Shown one piece after another: positions 38,132 through 45,751 of a DNA stretch of 64,000 nt (positions are counted from its first letter, which is position 1; each line of letters opens with the position of its first letter). A program made the position numbers and the translations under genes. This DNA comes from Marinimicrobium sp038419845 (lineage in GTDB: Bacteria; Pseudomonadota; Gammaproteobacteria; Pseudomonadales; Cellvibrionaceae), in NCBI RefSeq assembly GCF_038419845.1, contig NZ_JBCAQT010000003.1:234338-298337 (forward strand). The letters run 5' to 3'. The notes under the pieces were generated by a model that was not told where the DNA came from, searched no databases, and worked only from the letters and a program-made list of their open reading frames with translations.

Positions 38132-38238
38132 AAATTCCTCCCTGTTCCTCGCTGGAACCCGCCCTGGTCTTCTGGCTGGCACCGGTCCCAGGGCGGTATT
38201 CGAGGCGAGGGGCCGAATAAACAGCGGAGGAAACCTCA

Positions 38239-38550
38239 ATGAATCATAGTCCAAATGAACAACAGCTGAACGGCTCGCTAGAACAACGCTACGCCGAACA
38301 GACCTACCGCCAGGCCATGGGCCGGCGGTCACCCGCCGAAGCTACCACCCTATTTATCGGATCCACCCGCCTGCTGGCACTCTGCCGCGATGTGGAACAC
38401 GCCGCGTTCATGCAGCACGAAGAAGCGCACGGCGCCGCCCCCCGGTACGACACGGATTTTAACCAGCAACTGCTGGAGCGCCTGGGCCAGATGAAAGAGC
38501 AGATGGTTTTTATGGGCAAAGTGATCAAGGCCGGGGAGGGTGCGTCATGA
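38239..38550 (+). CDS. Prophage early protein, unknown
   Basis: First gene of the rightward operon, 103 residues, mostly helical and charged (SLEQRYAEQTYRQAMGRRSP, LLERLGQMKEQMVFMGKVIK). A strong ribosome site (GGAGGAAA) precedes the ATG. It overlaps the next gene by ATGA. No family recognised; its position next to the repressor suggests an early regulatory or replication-accessory role. Confidence 0.7.
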   Translation: MNHSPNEQQLNGSLEQRYAEQTYRQAMGRRSPAEATTLFIGSTRLLALCRDVEHAAFMQHEEAHGAAPRYDTDFNQQLLERLGQMKEQMVFMGKVIKAGEGAS

Positions 38551-38759
38551 TTCCTAAAGGCGCCGTTATGGCAGGCATAAAAGCAATGGTCGCGGGGAAA
38601 ATCCATTACCCAGAGTGCTGGGATACGGCGGCGTATCCAGAGCTCGAAGATGCGCTGGTGGAGGTGGCCGTGGCGTTCCCTGGCGTCTATCCGCACGATT
38701 GGGCGACCTCTCTCAATGACTTTGAGTGCCAGTGCTGCAAGCAGGAGGGCGAACAGTGA
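38547..38759 (+). CDS. Prophage early small protein
   Basis: A 70-residue protein with histidine and a C-terminal cysteine cluster (FECQCCKQEGEQ). The ATG overlaps the upstream stop (ATGA), and its own stop overlaps the next GTG start, so it sits in a translationally coupled chain. The cysteines could bind metal. No family recognised. Confidence 0.65.
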   Translation: MIPKGAVMAGIKAMVAGKIHYPECWDTAAYPELEDALVEVAVAFPGVYPHDWATSLNDFECQCCKQEGEQ

Positions 38760-38914
38760 CCCAGCTAATCATCGAGGGCTTTAAGCCTGAGCGTCTGTGG
38801 AGAGCGGAAGCGGCCCGAAAAGAGTTGATCAGGAATCGGAAGTACTACACCGACTTTGCGGAGCGGCTGAGTGCACTGGAAAAGGAAATCATCGATAACG
38901 GGGGTGTCTTGTGA
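38756..38914 (+). CDS. Prophage early small helical protein
   Basis: A 52-residue protein starting at the GTG at 38756, which overlaps the previous stop and has GGAGGGC upstream. The sequence (RLWRAEAARKELIRNRKYYT, ERLSALEKEIIDNGG) is a charged helical hairpin. Function unknown. Confidence 0.6.
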   Translation: MTQLIIEGFKPERLWRAEAARKELIRNRKYYTDFAERLSALEKEIIDNGGVL

Positions 38915-39189
38915 ATCAGCCAAGAGAGAACCGCACTATGTGCTGCCCCGAAGTCGACTGCGAGGGGCCGGGAAGCCCCTGTTGTACCCCCCTGCCGGAA
39001 ATCAAAACCCGAGTGATCGAGCCGGGAAAAATTCGCCCCCTGCTGGAGGTGGAGGCCACTCACCATTTCGCCACCAAACAGGCCTCAATCCAGTACATCG
39101 AGCACCAGCTTGATATGGGCTTTGCCGTTTCCAGGGTGCGCGAGGGTGGCCGGTACCGCGTCACGGTCATGGGGTTTTTGTTTCCATGA
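38911..39189 (+). CDS. Prophage Cys-rich small protein
   Basis: A 92-residue protein starting with GTG at 38911, overlapping the upstream stop. The N-terminus has five cysteines (MCCPEVDCEGPGSPCC), suggesting a metal-binding or disulfide cluster, followed by a region with THHFATKQASIQYIEHQLDM. Its stop overlaps the initiator start. Located directly before the replication gene, it may be a replication accessory protein; this is inference. Confidence 0.62.
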   Translation: MNQPRENRTMCCPEVDCEGPGSPCCTPLPEIKTRVIEPGKIRPLLEVEATHHFATKQASIQYIEHQLDMGFAVSRVREGGRYRVTVMGFLFP

Positions 39190-40931
39190 ATGAAGTAATC
39201 GAAAAGCAGGTGCGCGAAGCGCTGGAGCGCCAAACGCCAATCGACCACCGGCCCGCCATCACGCGGGCTTTTTTGGGTGGCTCGCTAATTGGTCCGATGG
39301 TGGTGGAAACGAAGGCGCAACGCGCCGCGCGGAGCGAAGCGACGCATAGGCTTGTCAAGGCGTCCAAATGTCCGACAAAGGCCCAGCGGCAATTTGAACG
39401 CGCCTACAAGCGCCAAAAATTCCAATATGAATCGCTCAAGCTGCAGCACTGCGAACCGAAACCGCCAGAGCCGTCCGAGGTCGAGAAACGGGCGCAGATA
39501 ACGCCCACCGGGCAGACGGGGTGCGCCACCATCGTCGAATTTCGCGAGTGGTCCGACGAGTGGCGAATCAGAACCCAGGCGGAAACCGCCAACAACGTAC
39601 CGCCCCAGGTCGACGGCGAGCGGATCAGCGAAATGCTGAGCCAGCGCGGCGCCAAGAAAATCGCGGAAAGCTGCGAGTACATGAGCGCCCAGAAGGGCGG
39701 GTATAAAACTTTCGTGACCGGCACGTTCAACGACGAAACCCGGGCGAGAATCGCCGCGGGAGAAACCACCATCCAGGGCGAGGTTTCCCGGTGCATGGAT
39801 GCCATGCAGAAAATGTATCGCCGCGGCTGGACGATGCCGGACGGGACGCGGGTTGATCCAGTCTGTAAAACGACTTTGACCCGGGACAATAAAACGATGC
39901 TCGCCGGGAAAATGGTTGTTTCAAAAACGATCATCAAGGCTGAGGGGCCATTCAGCCGAATCACGCCGCGCTACAACAAAAAAACCGGCGCCGTTATCGG
40001 GTGGACTAAACCCAATAAAACGATGCTGGTGGGCGATATCGTTACCAGGGAATACAACGCGGGCCCATGCTCGCCCGTTACTTTCAAAGCGGCAGAGGGT
40101 TTGGCCTATAGCTGGGTGGTGGAAGTGCCCACGAACGAAAACGGGGAGGAAAATCCCCACGTTCACATGCTGCTGGGCTGGCAGGTGCCCTACAAGCAAT
40201 TCGAGAGCTGGGCAGAGCGAATCGAACGCATCTGGGGGAACGGCTATTTCCACCTCGAGAAAATCAAAGATTGCACCTGCGCGGGCGCCTATATGGCGAA
40301 AGCGGCGGGGTACATGACCAAGGCCGAGGGATCGGACAGCCAGGGCAAGGTGCGGGGCAACCGATACGGGATCAGCGAGCCGGCCAGGGCGCCGGATTGG
40401 GTCACCATCGGTAAAGCCCAGCTTCACGCCATGGGCCAGATCATCGCGGACGTGTACGACCACCTCACCCAGAAAAACGGCGCCGACTACAAGCGCCGGA
40501 AGCAGCTCAACAAAAAACTGGAAGACACGCCGAAAACCGAACGGGACAAGCGCCACCAGATCGGCCAGCGCCTGCAGGCGGTGCGCGAGAAGCTGAACGC
40601 CCTGCCGGTCCGGTGCAATAAATACCAGATAATTCTAAAAGGCGAGGACGCCAAAAGCTGCTTTATGAGCTGGGCCATGGGCGACTCAAACCGCCCGCCC
40701 GAGTGGTTGCCAGAGCTGCCAAAAGACTTGGCGTGGGAGCCCGGCGCGACACCGGGCGCGAAATCAGGGCACTACTGGCGAAACCTGAAAAAGAAGTTCC
40801 AGGAGGTCAAGCGGCGCCGTCATGCGGTGACCAATGAAACCGCCGCCTGGATGCTGGAGCAATGGGAGCAAGCGAAACGGGACACGGCGAACGCCTGGGC
40901 CCAGTTCGCGGGCTTGGACTTGTGTCAATAA
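39186..40931 (+). CDS. Rolling-circle replication initiator (PM2 P12 / phiX174 gpA type)
   Basis: A 581-residue HUH endonuclease that nicks the origin and stays covalently linked to the 5' end. The metal-binding HUH motif is HVHMLLGW (His325 and His327). Motif 3 is YMAKAAGYMTK, with two candidate catalytic tyrosines Y369 and Y376 and Lys372, as in superfamily 1 initiators (phiX174 A, P2 A, PM2 P12). The N-terminal 130 residues are basic and helical; the C-terminus is basic and probably binds DNA. The length is close to that of the PM2 P12 initiator. This is the only recognisable replication gene in the element and supports a circular intermediate. Confidence 0.88.
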   Translation: MNEVIEKQVREALERQTPIDHRPAITRAFLGGSLIGPMVVETKAQRAARSEATHRLVKASKCPTKAQRQFERAYKRQKFQYESLKLQHCEPKPPEPSEVEKRAQITPTGQTGCATIVEFREWSDEWRIRTQAETANNVPPQVDGERISEMLSQRGAKKIAESCEYMSAQKGGYKTFVTGTFNDETRARIAAGETTIQGEVSRCMDAMQKMYRRGWTMPDGTRVDPVCKTTLTRDNKTMLAGKMVVSKTIIKAEGPFSRITPRYNKKTGAVIGWTKPNKTMLVGDIVTREYNAGPCSPVTFKAAEGLAYSWVVEVPTNENGEENPHVHMLLGWQVPYKQFESWAERIERIWGNGYFHLEKIKDCTCAGAYMAKAAGYMTKAEGSDSQGKVRGNRYGISEPARAPDWVTIGKAQLHAMGQIIADVYDHLTQKNGADYKRRKQLNKKLEDTPKTERDKRHQIGQRLQAVREKLNALPVRCNKYQIILKGEDAKSCFMSWAMGDSNRPPEWLPELPKDLAWEPGATPGAKSGHYWRNLKKKFQEVKRRRHAVTNETAAWMLEQWEQAKRDTANAWAQFAGLDLCQ

Positions 40932-40947
40932 CTGTACGGGGTGAGAA

Positions 40948-41181
40948 ATGTTTGAACGAATTAGAGTGTGGGTAAGGGAGTGGATAGCGAGTCGGCAAAG
41001 TGTGAGAGCGTCAGTTCTCGAGGACGTACGGGTGACGTTGGTGGTCGATGGAATGGTGATAGTAGATAGCAACATTATTGGGCTGATCGCCAGAAATGCC
41101 TATTTGGGTGTGCCCTATGAGGTGGGTGGTCTGTCTGTCGTGGTGAATGATGAGGGGGGCGACTGGTGCGCGAACAACTGA
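40948..41181 (+). CDS. Prophage small protein, unknown
   Basis: A 77-residue protein with GGGGTGAG upstream of the ATG. It contains two hydrophobic beta-like stretches (DVRVTLVVDGMVIVDSNIIG and GGLSVVVNDEGG). It overlaps the following GTG-started membrane protein by 16 bp. No family recognised. Confidence 0.6.
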   Translation: MFERIRVWVREWIASRQSVRASVLEDVRVTLVVDGMVIVDSNIIGLIARNAYLGVPYEVGGLSVVVNDEGGDWCANN

Positions 41182-41333
41182 GCGAAATAATCAAATACGG
41201 CAAAGCCTACGCAGTCATGGCCATGGCCACCAAAGCGGGCGCAGCGGTCGCGCTGGTGGTCGGTGCGGCCGCGTTTGCGTTGGGCGACGGCGGAACACTC
41301 ACAGTTCAATGGGCGCCGGGGGGTGCATCGTGA
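41166..41333 (+). CDS. Prophage one-TM small membrane protein
   Basis: A 55-residue protein starting with GTG at 41166 after a GAGGGGGG ribosome site. After an amphipathic start (REQLSEIIKYGKAYAVMAMA) a single TM segment (AGAAVALVVGAAAFALG) is followed by a short tail. PM2-like virions have an internal lipid membrane full of such small proteins, so it is probably a virion membrane component. Its stop overlaps the next start. Confidence 0.62.
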   Translation: MREQLSEIIKYGKAYAVMAMATKAGAAVALVVGAAAFALGDGGTLTVQWAPGGAS

Positions 41334-41770
41334 GCAGCAAAAACGAACTATTGGGCCACTGGACGTGCGAGCAGGGCGGAAAGGCCGAGGTACGCCAGAC
41401 CACCAAACGGGGGCGGCATTTTTACACTCAGTGCGAGTGCTGCGGGTTGAACCAGGGCACCGGCAAGGTGCGCCAGCAAAAAATCTGGGACGAGGCACAG
41501 TTTGTTACCGGAGTAACCATTATTCGCCCGTCCAATGTCACAGACAACAGGCGGGAAGCGCCGGTCAATGAACCGGCGCTGGAGCATCAGAAGCCGAGCG
41601 AGCCGGCGAGCGAACCGGAAAGCGAAAGCCTGGGCGACTTTGACCCAACACAAAGCGAACCGGAGAGCGAAGCCGAAGCGCCCGCCGAGGGCCGTTCGCT
41701 CAACAAAGGCGCTCTGTTGAGCGGCTTGGCACTGATAACAGCAGCGGGGGTGGGTGCATGGCTGAACTAG
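41330..41770 (+). CDS. Prophage Cys4 and C-terminal TM protein
   Basis: A 146-residue protein starting with GTG at 41330. The N-terminal part has WTCEQGG and FYTQCECCGLNQ, a zinc-ribbon-like cysteine arrangement. The middle is Pro/Glu/Ser-rich (PSEPASEPESESLGDFD) and probably extended. The C-terminus has one TM helix (GALLSGLALITAAGVGAWL). A metal-binding head tethered to a membrane fits an internal virion membrane protein. It overlaps the next gene by 13 bp. Confidence 0.65.
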   Translation: MSSKNELLGHWTCEQGGKAEVRQTTKRGRHFYTQCECCGLNQGTGKVRQQKIWDEAQFVTGVTIIRPSNVTDNRREAPVNEPALEHQKPSEPASEPESESLGDFDPTQSEPESEAEAPAEGRSLNKGALLSGLALITAAGVGAWLN

Positions 41771-42306
41771 ACCAGGTAATCAACCGGGCCGAAGCCTTCG
41801 AGCGTGAGCAAGCTCAAGCGAGCGACTGGAGCGAGCCCGAAGCGGAACCAGAGCGGGTGCAGGTGCAGGGCGTTGACCCCATGGAGGCCGCGCAGAACAT
41901 GGGCGAGTCGTTCCTACGGGTGGTAGAGGTGGGCGTGACCACCTTCGTCGATCAGCGTTTGCGCCTGGACGATGAAGAAATCGAGGCGGGCCGGGCCAGT
42001 CTCGGGCCAGCCATCGACAAGCACCACCTGACAGCCGGCGACGGGCGTTTGCCGTATCAGGAGGAGATCACCGCCGGTTTCTACCTGGGCGGTCTCTGGC
42101 GGCGCATTAAGCGGACTCTGACCGAACTCAGAGCGAAAGATAAAGCGGAAGCCAAGCGAAAACAGCAACAGGAGGAAGGCCAGGCCAATGGCGATCAACG
42201 AGAACACCAACCTCAAGAACAACCACACGCTCTATCTGGCGAACAGCGGATTCGGGAAGAGTCAGACGCTCCAGCGCCGGGGTGGAATTCCGAACAGTTC
42301 TTGTAG
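41758..42306 (+). CDS. Prophage protein overlapping the ATPase gene
   Basis: A 182-residue hydrophilic protein with acidic N-terminal repeats and a core (GESFLRVVEVGVTTFVDQRL, YLGGLWRRIKRTLTELRAKD). Its last 119 bp overlap the start of the ATPase gene in another frame, an unusually long overlap. The Gln/Glu-rich C-terminus is encoded by that overlap. Possibly a packaging-machinery partner of the ATPase, inferred from position only. Confidence 0.6.
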   Translation: MAELDQVINRAEAFEREQAQASDWSEPEAEPERVQVQGVDPMEAAQNMGESFLRVVEVGVTTFVDQRLRLDDEEIEAGRASLGPAIDKHHLTAGDGRLPYQEEITAGFYLGGLWRRIKRTLTELRAKDKAEAKRKQQQEEGQANGDQREHQPQEQPHALSGEQRIREESDAPAPGWNSEQFL

Positions 42307-42832
42307 GGTCGCGCTCTGGGACAACAACAAGGACCACAAGGCGCACCGGTTCGAGTCACTGGCCGAGTACGTCAAAGCACTGGCCCGCGCTCACCGGAGC
42401 GGCAAGGGTTTCCGTATCGCCTACGTGGGCGATCCGTCGCCAGCGGCGTTCGAGGTCTGGGCCCATGCCCTCTGGGAGATTGCGGACGGCAACCGGACGA
42501 CCTATGGGGTGGTGGAGGAGTACGCCGACTGCTGCGAGGGGCCGGGAGCGATCAACCCGAAGCGCCTGTTTTATCACCGCCGTCTCTGGACTCAGGGCCG
42601 CAAGTACGGCGTGATCATCCACGCCACCAGCCAGCGCCCCCAGTTGATCACCAAAGACGCTTTCCAGGCCGGTCATATCTGGGCCAGTTACATGGATTTT
42701 GATGCGGCGGTGAAGGCGGGCAAAGCGCTGAACATCAACCATTCGGAGCTGGGGGCCTGCCAGCCGGGCGAATTCTGGTACCGGGGCAATGGTAAACCCG
42801 CCGAAAAAATCAAAGTTTTCACCCCACTTTGA
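42188..42832 (+). CDS. Genome-packaging ATPase (FtsK/HerA type, PM2 P9-like)
   Basis: A 214-residue P-loop ATPase that would pump DNA into the capsid. The Walker A motif is LANSGFGKSQTL near residues 18-29, and the Walker B segment is YGVVEEYAD with adjacent glutamates (about residues 106-114). The later ATSQRPQLI fits the sensor/arginine region of HerA-FtsK superfamily ATPases. Small ATPases of this kind are one of the two hallmark proteins of tailless double-jelly-roll phages (PRD1 P9, PM2 P9). The length matches. It lies two genes upstream of the capsid gene. Confidence 0.85.
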   Translation: MAINENTNLKNNHTLYLANSGFGKSQTLQRRGGIPNSSCRVALWDNNKDHKAHRFESLAEYVKALARAHRSGKGFRIAYVGDPSPAAFEVWAHALWEIADGNRTTYGVVEEYADCCEGPGAINPKRLFYHRRLWTQGRKYGVIIHATSQRPQLITKDAFQAGHIWASYMDFDAAVKAGKALNINHSELGACQPGEFWYRGNGKPAEKIKVFTPL

Positions 42833-42878
42833 GCGAAAAGGTAAGCGAACTAAAGCGAACTATTGAGCGAAGTGGGGT
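42821..42878. repeat. Inverted repeat enclosing iteron-like AGCGAA units
   Basis: accccactt (42821-42829) and aagtggggt (42870-42878) form a perfect 9-bp inverted repeat. Between them agcgaa occurs four times, at 42832, 42844, 42854 and 42866, spaced 12, 10 and 12 bp apart, close to one helical turn. The region straddles the ATPase stop and sits in the largest non-coding gap of the lytic operon. It may be a protein-binding or origin element. Confidence 0.6.
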
Positions 42879-42905
42879 AGACAGGCCAAGCGAGTCACAG
42901 TCGAC

Positions 42906-42937
42906 ACTGGTTTACAGCGCACAGGGCGCAAACCAGT
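42906..42937 (+). promoter_or_regulatory. Stem-loop upstream of the capsid module
   Basis: actggttt (42906-42913) pairs with aaaccagt (42930-42937), and the loop contains a further gcgc/gcgc pair. The hairpin lies 23 bp before the GTG of the small membrane protein that precedes the capsid gene. It could stabilise or attenuate the late transcript; there is no T run. Confidence 0.5.
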
Positions 42938-42959
42938 AACAACGCCAAAGGGGGCGACT

Positions 42960-43118
42960 GTGAACCAATTGAAACCTATTACCAAAAACATCGACGCGAA
43001 GGTGGTTACCTCCGTGGTCGTGGGTATGAGCGCCTTTGGCGCCATCATGTATGCGGCTGTTCGATCCGGCGTGAAGCCGTTGAAGCAGGCTGCCTCTGTC
43101 GCGAAGGGGGGTAAGTAA
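42960..43118 (+). CDS. Prophage one-TM small protein upstream of capsid gene
   Basis: A 52-residue protein starting with GTG at 42960 behind AAAGGGGGCGA. It has one TM stretch (VVTSVVVGMSAFGAIMYAAV) flanked by lysines. It ends 2 bp before the capsid ATG. Probably an abundant virion membrane protein, given its placement with the capsid gene. Confidence 0.65.
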   Translation: MNQLKPITKNIDAKVVTSVVVGMSAFGAIMYAAVRSGVKPLKQAASVAKGGK

Positions 43119-43120
43119 TC

Positions 43121-43975
43121 ATGTCCCGTATTCGCGAAGAAATCACGCTCATTGAAAACGTCTCACCGGGCCAGCGCGCTCTGGTATCACCGATGGTGGG
43201 CCGGACGTGGCTCGATTTTAATATCGAGCTGACCAACATTACATTGGCCCAGGCCAAAAACGTACGCGTCCTGCTCGTTTCTCCCAACCGAACCATCACC
43301 CTGCAGGAGTTCAAGGACGGCGAGGAGCTGAAAGCGTTCAATGATCGCTATGGCCGTAAAACCAGCACCTCAAACCTGAGCTTTTACTTCCGCAAGCCGG
43401 AGCTCGAAAACGAAGGCCAGTCCATGGCGACCGCGCTCGGTACCGGTGGCTTGCAGGCGCTGCGGGTGGAGTTCGACATTGACGGCGCAGTGGTCAGTCC
43501 CGGCGTGAGCGCCTGGGGCCGCAAAACCGCCAACCGTCCGGTGTCGGCGGGAATTCTGCCCTACGTGGTCAACCACAACGTGGGCGGCCAGGCCGAGGGT
43601 GAAAACCACTATGACGCCATTGAAAAGCGCGACCGGATCGCCGCGATTCACGTGCTGAATGCCGCCGTTGACCATCTCAAACTGAAAGTGGATGACGCCG
43701 TGGTGTTCGACCTGAACCGCGCCCGCGCTACGTGGGACGTGGAAGTGGCCGGGCGCACTCAGTACGCCGCTGCCGAGGGTCTGTATATCGACTTCACCAC
43801 GGCGGGTGTGCTGGATGAAGCGCTGGTCATGCAGGCCAGTGGCGGTCGGCAGATCCAGCAGATGCGGCTGTCGGCCACCATGGGTGCTACCTACAGCAAC
43901 ACCACGCGCTATCTGGTGGAGTACCTAAGCACCTGGGCGTCTCTGGCCGGTGGCAACACGCAAAAAGCCGCGTAA
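43121..43975 (+). CDS. Major capsid protein, double jelly-roll (PM2 P2 homologue)
   Basis: A 284-residue protein that aligns along its length with PM2 P2 (269 residues) as I remember it. Shared blocks include AQAKNVRVLL (P2: SQIKNVRVEL), FYFRKPELE (FHFVRPEMK), ALGTGGLQALRVEFDIDGA (ALGTVGLTTCEIKFDIDEA), RIAAIHVLNAAVDHLKLKVD (RIAAIHIKAAGVDAVEFQID) and a C-terminal VEYLSTWASL (VEYMGVWSR). P2 forms pseudo-hexagonal trimers of a double beta-barrel around an internal membrane. This is the strongest single piece of evidence that the element is corticovirus-like. A GGGGGG-type ribosome site precedes the ATG. Confidence 0.93.
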   Translation: MSRIREEITLIENVSPGQRALVSPMVGRTWLDFNIELTNITLAQAKNVRVLLVSPNRTITLQEFKDGEELKAFNDRYGRKTSTSNLSFYFRKPELENEGQSMATALGTGGLQALRVEFDIDGAVVSPGVSAWGRKTANRPVSAGILPYVVNHNVGGQAEGENHYDAIEKRDRIAAIHVLNAAVDHLKLKVDDAVVFDLNRARATWDVEVAGRTQYAAAEGLYIDFTTAGVLDEALVMQASGGRQIQQMRLSATMGATYSNTTRYLVEYLSTWASLAGGNTQKAA

Positions 43976-43984
43976 GGGGGCCAT

Positions 43985-44305
43985 ATGCTACGCAATCCAG
44001 CGGCAGAAGGGGGTATCGATTTTGGCGGCGCACTTGACCGCCTGGTGGACGGGTACGCCAAAGTCCAGCAGGTCAAAAACGAGCGCGACGCCATGCGATA
44101 CCAAAACGCGCCCAATGAGCAGGAGGCCGCGCTGCACGAAAGTGAGGCGGCTACCACCTCAGAGGCCTATCAGACCGGGAACGCTCGCGTTCCCGGCACC
44201 GGCAAGCCCTCCATGGGTGGCTACGTCGATCAAATTCCCAAGCCGCTGTTGTATGGCTCTTTGGGTCTGCTCGGCCTGGGTCTGCTGATGAAGGCGGTGA
44301 AGTAA
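43985..44305 (+). CDS. Prophage virion-associated membrane protein
   Basis: A 106-residue protein with a hydrophilic helical N-terminal part (ALDRLVDGYAKVQQVKNERD) and a C-terminal TM segment (LLYGSLGLLGLGLLMKAV). It follows the capsid gene by 9 bp and overlaps the next gene by 1 bp. By analogy with PM2 it is probably a membrane protein of the virion; no family recognised. Confidence 0.65.
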   Translation: MLRNPAAEGGIDFGGALDRLVDGYAKVQQVKNERDAMRYQNAPNEQEAALHESEAATTSEAYQTGNARVPGTGKPSMGGYVDQIPKPLLYGSLGLLGLGLLMKAVK

Positions 44306-44550
44306 TGTTGCCGGGTCTGCCAGCGTTTGAAAGCCTGACCGGGGGCGGGGGGCTCAGTTCGAGCACCTCCGCCACCTCGGGCGGCGATCAGCGCAACGCG
44401 AACCGGGCCAGCCAAAACGCCGGGGGTATGAATGTCGGGGGCCTGAACATGGCGCCCGATGGTCTGCGCCTGGACGCTGAAACCATCGGCAAAGGGGCGG
44501 CAGTGGTCGGAATCGGACTGGCGGCGGTGTGGTTGTGGAAACAGATCTGA
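44305..44550 (+). CDS. Prophage virion-associated membrane protein (Gly/Ser-rich)
   Basis: An 81-residue protein with a Gly/Ser/Asn-rich flexible N-terminus (LTGGGGLSSSTSATSGGDQR) and a C-terminal TM helix (GAAVVGIGLAAVWLWKQ). The start overlaps the previous stop by one base (TAATG). A likely membrane-inserted virion protein with an exposed flexible arm, inferred. Confidence 0.62.
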   Translation: MLPGLPAFESLTGGGGLSSSTSATSGGDQRNANRASQNAGGMNVGGLNMAPDGLRLDAETIGKGAAVVGIGLAAVWLWKQI

Positions 44551-44924
44551 TATTCAAGCAACGAGGCTGGAACGATGAAGCGGGCAAAGCGCTGCGCGAT
44601 ATCGTTGATCCGGCGCGTTGGCTGGAATTCAAAGCCGCCATTATTGAGGGCCATTCCACACTGTGGGAGGTCACCGGCGACGGCTGGCGGTCGTGGCTGG
44701 TGACTTACTTTGAAAGCCTCAACGGGGGCTATATCGAATTGCGGGTGGAGGTGTTGGCGGGCAGTCACTCCCGCGCCATTTTTGCCGAGTTGAAGCGCCG
44801 GGCCAAAGCCCAGGGCGTGGACTCAATCGCGTTCGAAACCATCCATCCAGAAGCCACCATCAGCCGACTGATGGGGCCGCTCGGCTTCGAGCGCAAAGTA
44901 TCAATTTTCAGGGCGTCGCTATGA
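44529..44924 (+). CDS. GNAT-like acetyltransferase in the prophage
   Basis: A 131-residue protein starting with GTG at 44529 (an alternative GTG lies at 44535). The C-terminal half (SRAIFAELKRRAKAQGVDSI, ATISRLMGPLGFERKVSIFR) resembles the end of GNAT domains, where a helix and the LGFE turn precede the last strand. The acetyl-CoA loop is not clearly visible, so activity is uncertain. It lies among structural genes and overlaps the previous gene by 22 bp. A similar role is not known to me from PM2. Confidence 0.5.
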   Translation: MVVETDLIFKQRGWNDEAGKALRDIVDPARWLEFKAAIIEGHSTLWEVTGDGWRSWLVTYFESLNGGYIELRVEVLAGSHSRAIFAELKRRAKAQGVDSIAFETIHPEATISRLMGPLGFERKVSIFRASL

Positions 44925-45748
44925 GTAATATGTTCGGCTCCAAGTCGAAAACCCAAACCAGTAGCCGGACAAGCACCGACTACACCGATAGACGAAAAAC
45001 GGAGACGCTGAACGCCGGTATCAGTGGCGGGATTGATGACTCCTTTGTCAGCTCGGGCAATCATGGCGATACCGAAATCACCAGTGACAGCAGCCGGCGC
45101 TATTACAATCAGGATTACAACCAGGACTATTCTCGGGAGTACGACTACTCCGACAACAGCGACAATTCCATGGATGTAGACATGGAAGACAACAGCGACC
45201 GGAGCATTACCGATAACAGTGACCGCAGCTTCACCGATGAAAGCGATTACTCCCGAAGCTGGGAGGACAACAGCGACCGGTCGAGCAACTGGGAAGACAA
45301 CAGCGACCGCAGCTTCACCGACGAAAGCGACCGCAGCTTCAACGATTCCAGTGATCGGAGTTTTAATGATTCTTCCGATAGCTCGATGACGGTAGATTTT
45401 GCCGATTCGAGCGACCGGAGCGCCACAGATAACAGTGACAACAGCGTGGACAACAGTGTGCGCAATATCACCGATGGTGGCGCGTTCGATCTGGTCGGCG
45501 GAATGGGCGATTCAGTGATTGAGTTCCTCAGTGAAAATCAAGACAACATGTACGAGTTCAGCGAAAAAGTGCTGGCCTCAAGCGATCAGGTCGCCCGCCA
45601 ATCACTGGCCGGAGCCATGAACATCAAGGCGGGACAGGCCGTCACCGAACCGGCGAACCAGACCGTGCGCGAGCTGGCCGACACCGGAAAAACATTAGCC
45701 ATTATCGCTATCGGCGGCTACGTCGCCAGCCAAGTATTCAAGGGGTAA
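44921..45748 (+). CDS. Asp/Ser-repeat protein with C-terminal TM
   Basis: A 275-residue protein of striking composition. Residues about 65-185 consist of short repeats such as DNSDRSFTDESDRSF and FNDSSDRS with a period near eight residues, extremely rich in Asp, Ser and Asn. The N-terminus is Ser/Thr-rich and the C-terminal 90 residues are helical, ending in a TM segment (LAIIAIGGYVASQVF). A repetitive acidic rod attached to a membrane suggests a calcium-binding or fibre-like virion surface protein, perhaps for host attachment. No family recognised. The start overlaps the previous stop. Confidence 0.7.
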   Translation: MSNMFGSKSKTQTSSRTSTDYTDRRKTETLNAGISGGIDDSFVSSGNHGDTEITSDSSRRYYNQDYNQDYSREYDYSDNSDNSMDVDMEDNSDRSITDNSDRSFTDESDYSRSWEDNSDRSSNWEDNSDRSFTDESDRSFNDSSDRSFNDSSDSSMTVDFADSSDRSATDNSDNSVDNSVRNITDGGAFDLVGGMGDSVIEFLSENQDNMYEFSEKVLASSDQVARQSLAGAMNIKAGQAVTEPANQTVRELADTGKTLAIIAIGGYVASQVFKG

Positions 45749-45751
45749 CGA

